This document shows positions 19,823-29,681 of a DNA stretch of 40,907 bases, piece after piece. The stretch's first letter is position 1; every line of letters starts with the position of its first letter. A program made the translations under genes and the position numbers. Source of the stretch: Prochlorococcus sp. AG-412-P08. Lineage in GTDB: Bacteria > Cyanobacteriota > Cyanobacteriia > PCC-6307 > Cyanobiaceae. The notes below the pieces were generated by a model. That model was given only the letters and a program-made list of their open reading frames with translations. It was not told the DNA's origin and searched no databases. The stretch covers positions 1 to 40,907 of the forward strand of contig QCLI01000011.1 in NCBI GenBank assembly GCA_003214695.1, written 5' to 3'.

Positions 19823-20850
19823 GATGGTTCTAGCAAAAGTTCTGCAATTTGAATTGCATTTAATGCAGCACCTTTTCTTATCTGATCACCACAAAGCCAT
19901 AATTCCAAGCAATTTGCATTACTAAGATCTTGCCGAACCCTTCCAACAGCAACTGCATCTCGCCCAGTGACATCTATTGGCATTGGGAACCTATTAGAAC
20001 TAGGATCCTCAAACAATTGAACTCCTGCCGCTTTACTAATAATTTCTTTTGCAGAATCAACTGGAAATGGTTCATGGAATTCAATATTAACTGATTCAGA
20101 ATGAGCTCTCAGTACAGGCACTCTTACACAAGTAGCAGTAAGAGCAAGGTCAGGTTGAGACATTATCTTTCTCATTTCATTCACCATTTTCATCTCCTCT
20201 TCACAATAGTTATTTGCTTGCAAAGGTGAATTATGAAGAAAAAGATTAAACCCTAGTGAATATGGAAGAACCTTGCTCCTAGGAACCTTACCATCCAAAA
20301 CATCTTGGCTAAGAGTTTTTAATTCTTCCATAGCTCTAGAACCCGCTCCACTTGCTGACTGATAAGTCGAAACAACAACTCTTTTAATAGGTTTCTTAGC
20401 TGCAAGAGGAGCTAAAACCAAAGACAAAAGGATAGTAGTGCAATTGGGATTCGCAATTAACCCACGATGATTCAATGCTTCTTGAGCATTGACCTCAGGA
20501 ACTACCAAAGGCACTTCAGGATCCATTCTGAATGCACTTGAATTGTCAATTATCACAGCGCCTGCAGAATTTATCACTTCTCTCCATTTCGTGGATATAG
20601 ATCCACCGGCAGACGCCAGAACCAAGTCAACATCTTCAAATTTATCTTCAGAAACACTTTGTATAACAAGGTCTTGGCCCTTCCAAGATTGAACTTTTCC
20701 TGCGGATCTTTCCGAAGCTAATAAACGTAGTTCTTTTACAGGAAAAGAACGTTCTTCAAGCAACTTAAGTATTTCCAAGCCAACTGCACCGCTTGACCCA
20801 AGTACAGCAAGAGTGATAGGTCGATTAGAGAAAGGCTGATTCAAAGTCAA
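19819..20850 (-). CDS. asd: Aspartate-semialdehyde dehydrogenase
   Basis: Asd reduces aspartyl phosphate to aspartate semialdehyde with NADPH, linking lysC to dapA and to the threonine/methionine branch. The 343-residue protein has the nucleotide-binding loop VLGSSGAVG (residues 17-24), the active-site cysteine Cys137 in NPNCTTI, the loop [11 protein letters not shown], and the substrate-binding [12 protein letters not shown]. The start is ATG at 20850 and the end overlaps dapA by four bases. It diverges from tig across a 168-base gap containing no further gene that I can see. Confidence 0.97.
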   Translation of the reverse strand: MTLNQPFSNRPITLAVLGSSGAVGLEILKLLEERSFPVKELRLLASERSAGKVQSWKGQDLVIQSVSEDKFEDVDLVLASAGGSISTKWREVINSAGAVIIDNSSAFRMDPEVPLVVPEVNAQEALNHRGLIANPNCTTILLSLVLAPLAAKKPIKRVVVSTYQSASGAGSRAMEELKTLSQDVLDGKVPRSKVLPYSLGFNLFLHNSPLQANNYCEEEMKMVNEMRKIMSQPDLALTATCVRVPVLRAHSESVNIEFHEPFPVDSAKEIISKAAGVQLFEDPSSNRFPMPIDVTGRDAVAVGRVRQDLSNANCLELWLCGDQIRKGAALNAIQIAELLLEPS

Positions 20851-21018
20851 ACTGGCACAAAGCAGGAATTAGTTTTTATAAACTATTAATCGTATCCAAA
20901 TTTCCGATATGGAAAAAAAATAATGTCCAAAAATCGATAAAAGGATAATAGTTTTTGATAGATGGTATTAATCTTCTTTAGTGTAATAGGCAAATGAGCT
21001 TCGATCCTTAGAGAACCA

Positions 21019-22437
21019 ATGAGTAATCCCAAATTACAAATAAAAACCAAGAAACTCCCAGAGAGTCGGCTTGCTATTGAATTTCAAGTTCCCGCAGAAC
21101 AATGCAAAAAAAGTTTTGAAGACGCACTTTCAACTTTGTGCAAATCTGCAGATCTTCCAGGTTTCCGAAAGGGGAAAGTACCTAAAGCAGTAATCCTTCA
21201 ACAAATCGGATCAAAAAGAATTCAAGCTTCTGGATTAGAAAAATTGTTAGAAGCAATTTGGAAGCAAGCTCTCAAGGAAGAATCAATTGAACCTCTTTGC
21301 GACCCAGAGTTGGCAGGAGGTTTTGATTCACTTCTTGAAAGCTTTAGTACTGACAAAGCACTAAAGCTTTCTTTAGAAACAGATGTTGCTCCTACTCCAA
21401 CCCTAAAAGCTACTAAAGGTCTAACCGCAGAAGCAGAGGTGATCAAATTTGAAAAAAGCAAAGTCGATGAACTAATAGAACAATCTCGAAAACAACTTGC
21501 AACTGTGTTACCAGTAGAGAACAGATCCGCAGCTCATGGAGATATAGCAGTTGTTTCTTTCAAGGGAAGATTTGCTGATAATAATAAAGATATAGAGGGT
21601 GGAAGTGCTGAGTCAATGGACATCGAATTAGAAGCAGGCCAAATGATTCCAGGTTTTGTCGACGGTATTTGTGGAATGAAAATTAACGAGGAGAAAACTA
21701 TCGACTGTAAATTCCCTGATGACTATCAAGATGAAAAAACACGTGGCAAAAAAGCCAAGTTTGAAATTCAATTAAAAGATCTAAAAACAAGAGAGCTCCC
21801 TGAACTTAATGATGCTTTTGCAAAACAAGCAAGTGACAAAGAAACAATGAATGAGCTTCGCAAAGAGCTTACAAATCGTCTTAAAGACGATACAGAAAAA
21901 CGCCAGAAAAAAAATCGAGAAGACTCTTTACTAAAAGTCCTTGTTTCTCAACTTGAAGTAGAGCTTCCAAAGACACTTATTGACCAAGAAGTACACAATT
22001 TAATTGAGAAAACTGCACAAACTTTTGCTCAACAAGGAATGGATGTGAAGTCAACCTTTACTGCAGATTTAGTCAAATCTCTTATGGAATCTTCTCGGCC
22101 TGAAGCAGAAGCTAATCTAAAAAATAGTTTTGCACTCCAAGCTTTAGCTGAAGCAGAAAAGATAGAAGTTGATGAACCAACGCTTGAAACAAAATTAAAG
22201 GAAGTCAAGAAAGAGCTATCAGCAGAAAAAAATATTGATCAACAAAAGTTACGTCAAGCAGTTCTGGATGATCTTCTTCAAGAAAAACTATTTGCTTGGT
22301 TGGAAGAAAATAATACAGTTGTTGAAAAATCTTTAGAAAAAAAATCAAAGCCTAAAGAAAGCAGTTCAGGAAACAAGAAGCTCCAAGAAAAAGCTCCAAA
22401 AACAAACTCAAAGACTGACAAAGCATCTAAAAAGTAA
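21019..22437 (+). CDS. tig: Trigger factor
   Basis: Trigger factor is the ribosome-bound chaperone that meets nascent chains and also has peptidyl-prolyl isomerase activity. The N-terminal ribosome-binding signature GFRKGKVPKAV lies at residues about 53-63. The FKBP-like isomerase domain (about 165-250) contains GDIAVVSFKGRF and GQMIPGFVDGICGMK. The helical C-terminal arms follow, with a lysine-rich low-complexity tail over the last 35 residues. The 472-residue length is normal for picocyanobacteria. It is first in the tig-clpP2-clpX-dnaX series. A short in-frame-terminated ATG at 20995 is in another frame and is not the start. Confidence 0.96.
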   Translation: MSNPKLQIKTKKLPESRLAIEFQVPAEQCKKSFEDALSTLCKSADLPGFRKGKVPKAVILQQIGSKRIQASGLEKLLEAIWKQALKEESIEPLCDPELAGGFDSLLESFSTDKALKLSLETDVAPTPTLKATKGLTAEAEVIKFEKSKVDELIEQSRKQLATVLPVENRSAAHGDIAVVSFKGRFADNNKDIEGGSAESMDIELEAGQMIPGFVDGICGMKINEEKTIDCKFPDDYQDEKTRGKKAKFEIQLKDLKTRELPELNDAFAKQASDKETMNELRKELTNRLKDDTEKRQKKNREDSLLKVLVSQLEVELPKTLIDQEVHNLIEKTAQTFAQQGMDVKSTFTADLVKSLMESSRPEAEANLKNSFALQALAEAEKIEVDEPTLETKLKEVKKELSAEKNIDQQKLRQAVLDDLLQEKLFAWLEENNTVVEKSLEKKSKPKESSSGNKKLQEKAPKTNSKTDKASKK

Positions 22438-22492
22438 CCCGAAAAATATATTCCCCTTCTAGATTGCCCATTATCGGAGTTCAAGAATCAAG

Positions 22493-23143
22493 GTGATTTA
22501 CGCCAACCACATTCATCCCATTCAAAACCTGTGGGCAGGAAATCTCCCCATTTCTGGCCCTGGAATACTTCCGACAGTAATTGAACAATCAGGAAGAGGA
22601 GAAAGGTCGTTTGATATTTATTCTCGACTTCTAAGAGAAAGGATCATCTTTCTAGGAACTGAGGTCAATGATCAAGTATCCGATGCATTGGTTGCTCAAA
22701 TGCTTTTTCTGGAAGCCGAGGATCCAGAAAAAGATATTCAACTCTATATCAACTCGCCTGGAGGGTCTGTAACGGCTGGTCTTGCTATCTATGACACCAT
22801 GCAACAAATCAATCCTGACGTTGTTACCATTTGCTACGGACTAGCAGCAAGCATGGGAGCATTTCTTTTGGCTGGAGGGGCCAAAGAAAAAAGACTAGCC
22901 TTGCCAAACTCAAGAATAATGATCCACCAACCTTTAGGAGGTGCGCAAGGACAAGCAGTTGAGATTGAAATTCAAGCTAAAGAAATTCTTTTCCTAAAAG
23001 ATACTTTGAATAAATTACTTTCAGAACATACGGGGCAATCTCTTGAAAGGATTTCTGAAGATACCGACAGAGACCACTTCCTTTCTCCTAAAGAAGCGGT
23101 TGAATATGGCCTGATAGATAAAGTGGTGAACAGTATCAACTAA
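22493..23143 (+). CDS. clpP2: ATP-dependent Clp protease proteolytic subunit (ClpP2 type)
   Basis: This is a serine protease subunit that forms heptameric rings and degrades substrates fed by a Clp ATPase. The nucleophile is Ser120 in [14 protein letters not shown], the catalytic His is His145 in [13 protein letters not shown], and the aspartate lies in the DTDRD segment (191-194). The 216-residue frame uses a GTG start at 22493; the first 25 or so residues look like a propeptide or loosely conserved end, so a later start is possible. Position directly upstream of clpX matches the clpP2-clpX operon of Synechococcus elongatus, where ClpP2 pairs with ClpP1 and ClpX. The 2 in the name is inferred from that context. 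Confidence 0.92.
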   Translation: MIYANHIHPIQNLWAGNLPISGPGILPTVIEQSGRGERSFDIYSRLLRERIIFLGTEVNDQVSDALVAQMLFLEAEDPEKDIQLYINSPGGSVTAGLAIYDTMQQINPDVVTICYGLAASMGAFLLAGGAKEKRLALPNSRIMIHQPLGGAQGQAVEIEIQAKEILFLKDTLNKLLSEHTGQSLERISEDTDRDHFLSPKEAVEYGLIDKVVNSIN

Positions 23144-23254
23144 ATAGTAATCGTTAAGGAAAGCTGACTAAACATCACTTTATAGCGATCCTATTAGTAA
23201 GAGCTGATCATTCTTAACTTGATCCTCTTTTAACCCTGGTATTCTTCAAAGGCG

Positions 23255-24598
23255 ATGGCAAAATTTGAAGCCCATCTTAAATGCTCTTTCTGTGGAAAGT
23301 CACAAGAGCAAGTACGAAAACTAATTGCTGGGCCAGGGGTTTATATCTGCGATGAATGTATAGATCTATGTAATGAAATTTTAGATGAAGAGCTTTTAGA
23401 AAGTCCTGGAAAAACAAAAACAGGGAATGACTCCAAAATTGCTTCTTCCTCCTCTCAGGTTTCCAAACCTGTTCCAACTCTTTCTTCAATTCCAAAACCT
23501 GTTGAAATTAAAAACTTCTTAGATAAGCAAGTAGTCGGACAGGAAGAAGCAAAAAAAATACTTTCAGTGGCTGTATACAATCATTACAAGCGACTTTCTT
23601 GGCAATCTGAAAAATCCATCGAACCCAATCTCCAAGAAACCAAGCTTCATAAATCAAACATTCTTCTCGTTGGACCTACTGGAAGCGGAAAAACTCTTCT
23701 TGCTCAAACTCTTGCAGAAATGCTTGATGTGCCATTTGCAGTAGCAGATGCAACAACGCTCACAGAAGCTGGGTATGTGGGCGAAGATGTAGAAAATATT
23801 CTCCTCAGACTGCTACAAAAATCTGATATGGATGTAGAGCTTGCTCAAAGAGGAATTATTTACATAGATGAAATAGATAAAATTGCTAGAAAAAGTGAGA
23901 ACCCTTCAATTACGAGAGATGTTTCTGGAGAAGGAGTTCAACAAGCCTTACTAAAAATGCTGGAAGGGACAGTCGCAAATGTCCCACCTCAAGGTGGGAG
24001 GAAACACCCTTATCATGACTGCATCCAAATTGACACTAGTCAGATCCTGTTTATCTGTGGTGGTGCATTTGTTGGCTTAGAAGATATTGTTGACAAAAGA
24101 ATGGGGAAAAATTCAATTGGTTTTATGACTAATGAGAAGTTAAATAAAAATCATGATTTAAAAATCAAGCAAGTACTTCAGAATCTTGAGCCAGATGATT
24201 TAGTTAGATATGGTTTGATACCAGAATTTATTGGTAGGATGCCAGTTACTGCAGTTCTTTCACCTCTTAATGCAGATGCTTTAGAGGCAATTCTTCAAGA
24301 ACCTAGGGATGCAGTGGTCAAACAATTCATTACATTAATGAAGATGGATAATGTAAATCTAACTTTTGAAAAAGATGCAATTAAGTCAATTGCGCAAGAA
24401 GCATTTAGAAGAAAAACAGGAGCTCGGGCATTACGAGGAATTGTTGAAGAATTAATGCTAGATTTGATGTATCAGTTACCTTCACAAGAAGATATTGAAA
24501 ATTGTACTGTTACTAAAGAAATGGTAGAAACTATCACTGGAGGTAAGATTGTCCCACTCCCTGCATCTGATAAACGTGTAGCAAAAGAATCTGCTTAG
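23255..24598 (+). CDS. clpX: ATP-dependent Clp protease ATP-binding subunit ClpX
   Basis: ClpX is the hexameric AAA+ unfoldase that selects and threads substrates into ClpP. The zinc-binding domain has four cysteines (Cys10, Cys13, Cys32, Cys35). Then come Walker A (GPTGSGKT), the pore loop GYVGEDV, Walker B ([10 protein letters not shown]), and sensor 2 in [13 protein letters not shown]. The ClpP-docking IGF loop is present in [10 protein letters not shown]. The length of 447 residues is typical. It follows clpP2 by 111 bases and precedes dnaX by 151 bases on the same strand. Start is ATG at 23255. Confidence 0.97.
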   Translation: MAKFEAHLKCSFCGKSQEQVRKLIAGPGVYICDECIDLCNEILDEELLESPGKTKTGNDSKIASSSSQVSKPVPTLSSIPKPVEIKNFLDKQVVGQEEAKKILSVAVYNHYKRLSWQSEKSIEPNLQETKLHKSNILLVGPTGSGKTLLAQTLAEMLDVPFAVADATTLTEAGYVGEDVENILLRLLQKSDMDVELAQRGIIYIDEIDKIARKSENPSITRDVSGEGVQQALLKMLEGTVANVPPQGGRKHPYHDCIQIDTSQILFICGGAFVGLEDIVDKRMGKNSIGFMTNEKLNKNHDLKIKQVLQNLEPDDLVRYGLIPEFIGRMPVTAVLSPLNADALEAILQEPRDAVVKQFITLMKMDNVNLTFEKDAIKSIAQEAFRRKTGARALRGIVEELMLDLMYQLPSQEDIENCTVTKEMVETITGGKIVPLPASDKRVAKESA

Positions 24599-24749
24599 TC
24601 ACATAATTTCTCAGATTATCTTTTATTTTGTTTTCCTAAGTAAATACTCAATTGGATTTAAAACTTCTCTCTCAAAAAGCAAACTTTAATCATCATATTG
24701 ATTCATACAGAAACCTTATTGTTCTCAGTAAACTTGATTAAAATGGATC

Positions 24750-26420
24750 ATGAGCCCAGATTACCAACCACTACACCATAAATATCGGCCACAACGTTTT
24801 GATGATTTAGTTGGCCAAGTATCAATTGTTAAAACACTAAAACAAGCTCTGATTACTCACAGAATTGCACCTGCTTACTTATTTAGTGGTCCACGAGGAA
24901 CAGGTAAAACCTCCAGTGCAAGAATTCTCGCAAGATCATTAAATTGTCTAAAAAGCGCAAAAGCAACTATTGAGCCATGCGGAATTTGTAACCTATGCAA
25001 AGAAATTAGTAAAGGAACTGCGCTAGATGTAATTGAAATTGATGCTGCTTCCAACACTGGTGTAGATAATATTAGAGAATTAATAGAAAAAGCTCAATTT
25101 GCTCCTGTTCAAGCGCGTTGGAAAGTATATGTAATTGATGAATGTCACATGCTGTCTTCAGCTGCATTCAATGCATTGTTAAAGACTTTAGAAGAGCCAC
25201 CATTAAGAACAGTTTTTGTGTTAGCTACAACTGATCCTCAGAAGTTATTACAAACAATTCTTAGCAGATGTCAAAGATTTGATTTTCGTCGTATACCCAC
25301 CAACTTGCTAATTAATCACCTTGATATGATTGCAAAAGAAGAAAAGATAGAAATTGATAAAGAGTCAATCAAACTAATTGCAGAAAGATCAGAAGGTGGC
25401 CTAAGGGATGCAGAAAGCTTATTAGATCAATTAAGCCTTCTAGAGCCTCCAGTTAAATTATCATCAATCTATGAGCTCCTTGGAGAAGTTCCTGAGAGTG
25501 AGTTGATTAATTTAACTTATTCTCTAGCAAACAATGATCCTACTAACCTTTTAAAAATATGCAGAAAACTTATTGATAATGGCAAAGAAGCTATCAACAT
25601 ACTACAAGGATTAACATCTATATTAAGAGATTTAGTTATCATAAAAGCATTACCAAATGACTCGAGCCTTTGCAATCTTTCCGATGAATCATTCATAGCA
25701 ATAAAAACAATAGTAGAAAATTTAAGCATGGATCATATTCTGAATTGGCAACGCTTCTTGAAAGGTTCTGAATCACAAATCAGACTTAGCCTCCAACCAA
25801 GATTATGGCTTGAGGTTATCCTACTAGGTCTTTTAAGTATTAATAATAATGCAAAAATAGAATCAGATATTGTTCCAAAGTTTAAGAAAGTAGAATCCAG
25901 CAACAGAAGCATCAAAGATAATCCATTAGAGGCAAATGAAAAGTCCAAAGATTCTGATAATACATCTATAGACTCTAAAGAAAGAAACAATGAAGAGTTA
26001 AGTCAGACTTGGGAAAAGATACTTTCTAAAATTGAATTGCCATCAACTCGTATGCTTTTATCTCAGCAGGCAAGTTTAAGCAAATTAACCAATCATAAAG
26101 CAGAAGTATCAATCTCAGAAAACTGGATTGGAATGATTCAAAGCCGTAAAAGTATTATCGAAAAGGCGATTACAAAGTCTCTTGGTTCAAATAGAGAATT
26201 ATTGTTGGTTAAACAAACAATAACTCAACCTATACAAGAGAAATTAGAAAAAGAAAATCTGGGGCAAAAGCGTCAAGAGAAAATTGAAGATAATGGCTTA
26301 GAAGTAACTAAATTAATAGAAAATGATCGTCTCAATAATAATGATCTAATCAATAAACAAGCAGAAAGTTTTGCTAATTTTTTCAATGGTAAGATAGTAG
26401 ACTTAGAAGATAAGACTTAG
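24750..26420 (+). CDS. dnaX: DNA polymerase III subunit tau/gamma
   Basis: DnaX is the ATPase of the clamp loader that places beta clamps on primed DNA. The AAA+ core (about 1-220) has Walker A GPRGTGKT (residues 47-54), four zinc cysteines (66, 77, 80, 83), a Walker B variant VIDECHMLSS (usually DEVH), and the sensor-1/arginine-finger block ATTDPQKLLQTILSRCQRFD. The collar domain runs to about 365, followed by a polar, asparagine- and lysine-rich linker and a short C-terminal domain. At 556 residues it is one continuous frame. I saw no intein and no clear frameshift signal for a separate gamma product. Start ATG at 24750. Its stop faces the glycosyltransferase stop, 8 bases apart. Confidence 0.95.
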   Translation: MSPDYQPLHHKYRPQRFDDLVGQVSIVKTLKQALITHRIAPAYLFSGPRGTGKTSSARILARSLNCLKSAKATIEPCGICNLCKEISKGTALDVIEIDAASNTGVDNIRELIEKAQFAPVQARWKVYVIDECHMLSSAAFNALLKTLEEPPLRTVFVLATTDPQKLLQTILSRCQRFDFRRIPTNLLINHLDMIAKEEKIEIDKESIKLIAERSEGGLRDAESLLDQLSLLEPPVKLSSIYELLGEVPESELINLTYSLANNDPTNLLKICRKLIDNGKEAINILQGLTSILRDLVIIKALPNDSSLCNLSDESFIAIKTIVENLSMDHILNWQRFLKGSESQIRLSLQPRLWLEVILLGLLSINNNAKIESDIVPKFKKVESSNRSIKDNPLEANEKSKDSDNTSIDSKERNNEELSQTWEKILSKIELPSTRMLLSQQASLSKLTNHKAEVSISENWIGMIQSRKSIIEKAITKSLGSNRELLLVKQTITQPIQEKLEKENLGQKRQEKIEDNGLEVTKLIENDRLNNNDLINKQAESFANFFNGKIVDLEDKT

Positions 26421-26428
26421 GAAAACAT

Positions 26429-27751
26429 TTACTCACCTGAATGCACTGTCTTAACCCAAACTAGATTCTTAGACATAAAAGCCATTTTTATAGTTATTAA
26501 AGGTATAACAAAAAACCAATGAGATAAATATATTATTGACATGATCAGATTGAGTGGGGTTGGGTATGGTAATGCTGGGCCAAGAGCGATTCTTCGTCTA
26601 CATCCTCTATAAAGGGCAAGTCCTGACATGCTAAAAGCAACAAAAGATAATGGCCAAAAGGCTGGAAAGCTTTTTGTAAAAATAGAAGTAATTAAATCTA
26701 TGAAAGAGACAACTGGTAGGGCGTATTGAAGAAGAAAGAAAGATCCTAAATCAAAATGTTGAGCAGCATTTAATCTAGTAGATACCAAGAAAGGCCAATA
26801 ATCAAAGAAACGCTGCAAACCTCCCTCAGCCCAACGCTGTCGCTGGCGAAGCAAAGCACTGAAAGTTTCAACAGCCTCTTCATGTATTGGGGGATCCCAA
26901 AGAATTCCTATGGAACTACCAGCAATCAATAAGCGGAAACTCAAATCCAGATCATCAGTAACTGTTTCTTCGTTAAAGCCTCCACAGTTATCTAAAGCCT
27001 TTCTATTCAACAAAGCCCCATTCCCTCTTAACTCAACAACACCTCCTAAAGATTGCCTCCCTTGTTGGATAAAAGCATCCATGGCCATCTCCATTGATTG
27101 ACAACATGTAAGTAAATTTCGTTTGGAATTAACAACAGCTTTTCTCAATTGAACAGCGCCCCATTCTCCCTCTTGGGCGAAAGGTACAACTCGCAACAAA
27201 ATATCCTCATGAAAATCAGCATCAGCATCCAAAATAAAAACCCATTCGCCATGTGCTTTCTCTAAGGCATAGTTTAAAGCTCCTGATTTTCCTCCTCTAG
27301 AAGCTCTTGAACGACAAATCACTTGTAAATTAGAACATTCATGCTTTAGACCTTCCAAAATATCTAACGTTCTATCTTGGCTTCCATCATCAATAATTAA
27401 TATTTTCAGTTTATTTTTGGGGTATCTAATAGAAGTAAGTCTCCTAACTAATCTTCCAATCACAGCTTCTTCGTCCTTAGCAGAAACCAAAATATCTACA
27501 GAAGGTAACTCATGGTCTTCAGAAAAAACTACTGGGGACTTTTCTGCTTTTGAAACAGCCATCAGAACTACTTTCAATCCATATATTCCTAATAGGAGAG
27601 AAAGAGTAATTGCTGGAAGTAAATTCTTTGGTGAATCAATCCCATGCGGCATAATTCCTGCCAAAGCACAACAAATCAAAAATAAAAATGACTTACCTTG
27701 ACGTTTTTCTCCATTAACACAAGCTATTGCCATGGAAATTGGAAGGTTCAA
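26429..27751 (-). CDS. Membrane family 2 glycosyltransferase (cellulose/hyaluronan-synthase-like)
   Basis: This 440-residue integral membrane protein has a GT-A catalytic domain between transmembrane segments. Two helices precede it (about 20-37 and 45-66). The catalytic domain shows DILVSAKDEEAVIGRLV, IIDDGSQDRT, ILDADADFHED (the metal-binding aspartates), ETVTDDLDLSFRLL and the QxxRW-type motif RQRQRWAEGGL, as in processive beta-glycosyltransferases. At least three C-terminal helices follow (LGSFFLLQYALPVVSFIDLI, FWPLSFVAFSMSGLALY, IYLSHWFFVIPLITIKMAF). It probably elongates or modifies an envelope polysaccharide or glycolipid, but the sugar is unknown. It sits 28 bases downstream of the SpoIID-type gene, so a joint envelope role is plausible. 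Confidence 0.85.
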   Translation of the reverse strand: MNLPISMAIACVNGEKRQGKSFLFLICCALAGIMPHGIDSPKNLLPAITLSLLLGIYGLKVVLMAVSKAEKSPVVFSEDHELPSVDILVSAKDEEAVIGRLVRRLTSIRYPKNKLKILIIDDGSQDRTLDILEGLKHECSNLQVICRSRASRGGKSGALNYALEKAHGEWVFILDADADFHEDILLRVVPFAQEGEWGAVQLRKAVVNSKRNLLTCCQSMEMAMDAFIQQGRQSLGGVVELRGNGALLNRKALDNCGGFNEETVTDDLDLSFRLLIAGSSIGILWDPPIHEEAVETFSALLRQRQRWAEGGLQRFFDYWPFLVSTRLNAAQHFDLGSFFLLQYALPVVSFIDLITSIFTKSFPAFWPLSFVAFSMSGLALYRGCRRRIALGPALPYPTPLNLIMSIIYLSHWFFVIPLITIKMAFMSKNLVWVKTVHSGE

Positions 27752-27779
27752 GCAAAGACTCTAAGAGGTCTTCTCAAAA

Positions 27780-29327
27780 CTATTGAAAAGATTCATAAGT
27801 TGTTCCTGGGTAGTAATACTTGAGAATCTTTCGAGCAGTCCATCCTCGGAGGGCCAAATCAATTGCGCCGGCTTGAGACAAGCCAGCTCCATGACCAAAT
27901 CCACCTCCTGAAAATTCCCATACACCTTCTTCAACTTTCTTTACTACAAAAAGAGTGCTAGGTAAAACGTTCAAGTTTCTTCGAATAGCATCTAAACGAA
28001 AAACTAATGAAGAAGATTCTTTATTGCCCTTAATTTCTAGGGCTAAAACCCTGCCACTAGGACCTCTTTCAAGCACCTGGATAGATTTAGGGACATCATT
28101 TGCAGAAAATCCCAACATATATTTTATTTTTTCAGCACTTAAAATTCTTTTCCAACGAAAAAGTCTGTGGCCATTCCCATAAGCACCATCTCTTTTGGAC
28201 AAAAGTCTTTTTACTAGAAGGTCTTTTTGAATCGGCAACGAAAACTGTTTGTTCCATCTCGAAGATCCATCTGAAAATGTTCGCAAATATGGTACTGGCT
28301 TCATCGACCAAGCCTCATGACCTGATGCACTAATGCCGCCATTAGTTGCATGATAAACGGCATTAATAGGTGTTCCTTTCCATTTAAGAACCTTCCCAGA
28401 GGTCTCAGAAATAGCAACCCCAACTCCTTTGTTTGCGATTGCAGGATTCTTATAAACCTGGCACTGAGTATCACTGCACAAATGATATCCATCAATCTCA
28501 AACCGCTTACTATTAGCTAGTGCCCATGTCCTAGCCAAAACAGCTTGAGCCTCTAAAGCCGATGGAGGCGAAGAAGCGCCAATTTCATGAGGAAGAACAC
28601 CAAGTAAATATTCCTCAATAGGAACCTTTTCAATAAAGGTCCATGTTCCATATGCATCTGGCTTAATCAAAAAAGGTCCTTTATATTTCCCTCCTCGCCA
28701 CAGCAATCCATCTGGAGCACTAATAAATACGTCATCTGATAGTTGATATTCTCCAAAACCCAATTTTAGAAATGGCTTTAATTCAAAAATAAAATTTTTT
28801 CTAACTGTTTTAAATTTTATCCCCTGAGGTAATTGTGAGGATTTAGCAACCCAAATTTCCCAATCTAAAGGGTGAGCAAGGTGATTTTCTATCCCATCTT
28901 CTTCTAATAAAAGTGAAATTCTCTGAGCAGACTCAAAACTTGCAAATGGTCCTATTACATGTCGCCAAAAAATCTTTGGTGATTTCAAGCTGATTTTTCT
29001 CCAACCTATAGATATTTCAGGAGCTTTATGAACTAATCCGTGTGAATCTTGTAAAACAAGTGCTCTCCCTGCGCTTATCAGCTTTAATTCCTTCGCCTGA
29101 GAATTCTCGGAATCTATTGTTCCCAAATATTGCTCTAAGCTGACTAAAAGCTCTTTAGTTTCTTTCACATCATCAGGTTTTGGTCTTTCTTGATGTGTAG
29201 GCCAAACAGCATCAGAATTAATAGAGTCCTCTGCTATAGAGCTCAAATCAAACTCGGCAAGCACAAATAAGAAGCAAGAAGCAATTAATTGATGGCAAAA
29301 TAGCTTTTGCATTGATACCTGAAACAC
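27780..29327 (-). CDS. SpoIID/LytB domain protein, secreted
   Basis: The 515-residue protein begins with a hydrophobic signal sequence (about 9-25, LFCHQLIASCFLFVLAEF), so it should be exported. The C-terminal half is a SpoIID/LytB domain: YLLGVLPHEIGASSPPSALE, AQAVLARTWALANS, NAVYHATNGGISASGHEAW and the terminal GFGHGAGLSQAGAIDLALRG are its signature blocks. SpoIID of Bacillus cleaves glycan strands stripped of stem peptides, and LytB enhances an amidase. In non-sporulating cyanobacteria the domain presumably acts in peptidoglycan remodelling. The N-terminal 200 residues are not recognised beyond a possible SPOR-like segment (IGPFASFESAQRISLLLEED). An internal ATG five codons in (29312) is an alternative start. 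The glycosyltransferase gene follows. Confidence 0.88.
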   Translation of the reverse strand: MFQVSMQKLFCHQLIASCFLFVLAEFDLSSIAEDSINSDAVWPTHQERPKPDDVKETKELLVSLEQYLGTIDSENSQAKELKLISAGRALVLQDSHGLVHKAPEISIGWRKISLKSPKIFWRHVIGPFASFESAQRISLLLEEDGIENHLAHPLDWEIWVAKSSQLPQGIKFKTVRKNFIFELKPFLKLGFGEYQLSDDVFISAPDGLLWRGGKYKGPFLIKPDAYGTWTFIEKVPIEEYLLGVLPHEIGASSPPSALEAQAVLARTWALANSKRFEIDGYHLCSDTQCQVYKNPAIANKGVGVAISETSGKVLKWKGTPINAVYHATNGGISASGHEAWSMKPVPYLRTFSDGSSRWNKQFSLPIQKDLLVKRLLSKRDGAYGNGHRLFRWKRILSAEKIKYMLGFSANDVPKSIQVLERGPSGRVLALEIKGNKESSSLVFRLDAIRRNLNVLPSTLFVVKKVEEGVWEFSGGGFGHGAGLSQAGAIDLALRGWTARKILKYYYPGTTYESFQ

Positions 29328-29419
29328 TAGTGCGAAAAATAATTAATCAATAACCCAATTTGGCTGATGGGAGTCTTAGGAAGTAGGGTAGTAGATCGTG
29401 TTGGTGTGTTTGCCAAAAA

Positions 29420-29617
29420 ATGCCTAAATTAAAAACTCGCAAATCTGCCGCAAAGCGATTTAAGGCAACAGTGACAGGAAAGTTTATGCGACGCAGAGCT
29501 TTCCGCAATCATCTGCTAGATCACAAAAGTTCTAAGCTCAAGAGACACCTTGCAACAAAAGCTGTTGTTGATGAGAGCGATGCAGACAATGTTCGATTAA
29601 TGCTTCCCTATAGCTGA
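29420..29617 (+). CDS. rpmI: 50S ribosomal protein L35
   Basis: L35 is a small, highly basic protein of the large ribosomal subunit. The 65-residue sequence starts [20 protein letters not shown] and contains [12 protein letters not shown], both diagnostic. rplT follows after 64 bases, as in most bacteria. An 11-bp hairpin begins at the rpmI stop codon. Start is ATG at 29420, 92 bases from the divergent SpoIID-type gene. Confidence 0.97.
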   Translation: MPKLKTRKSAAKRFKATVTGKFMRRRAFRNHLLDHKSSKLKRHLATKAVVDESDADNVRLMLPYS

Positions 29618-29650
29618 TAATGTTGAGCACTTCAAAGCACTCAACATTAT
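29617..29650 (+). promoter_or_regulatory. Perfect 11-bp hairpin in the rpmI-rplT intergenic RNA
   Basis: The arms ATAATGTTGAG (29617-29627) and CTCAACATTAT (29640-29650) pair perfectly around a 12-base loop. The stem starts on the last base of the rpmI stop codon and could extend by a G-U and a U-A pair. No T-tract follows, so it is not a standard intrinsic terminator. It could be a processing or stability element, or a site where L20 regulates its own gene, as L20 does through RNA structures in other bacteria. The structure is seen directly; the role is inferred. Confidence 0.6.
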
Positions 29651-29681
29651 TAATCATCCACCTAATTTCATCACTTAAGTC

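Noticed and set aside
24599-24640. Possible terminator after clpX (ATAAT...ATTAT followed by T-rich sequence)
   Set aside because: The stem is only five A-T pairs. In an AT-rich genome this is expected by chance, and dnaX continues on the same strand.
24750-26420. Intein or programmed frameshift in dnaX
   Set aside because: Some cyanobacterial DnaX proteins contain inteins, but this frame is continuous, of ordinary length, and shows no splicing motifs or A-run slippery site with a downstream stem in the expected place.
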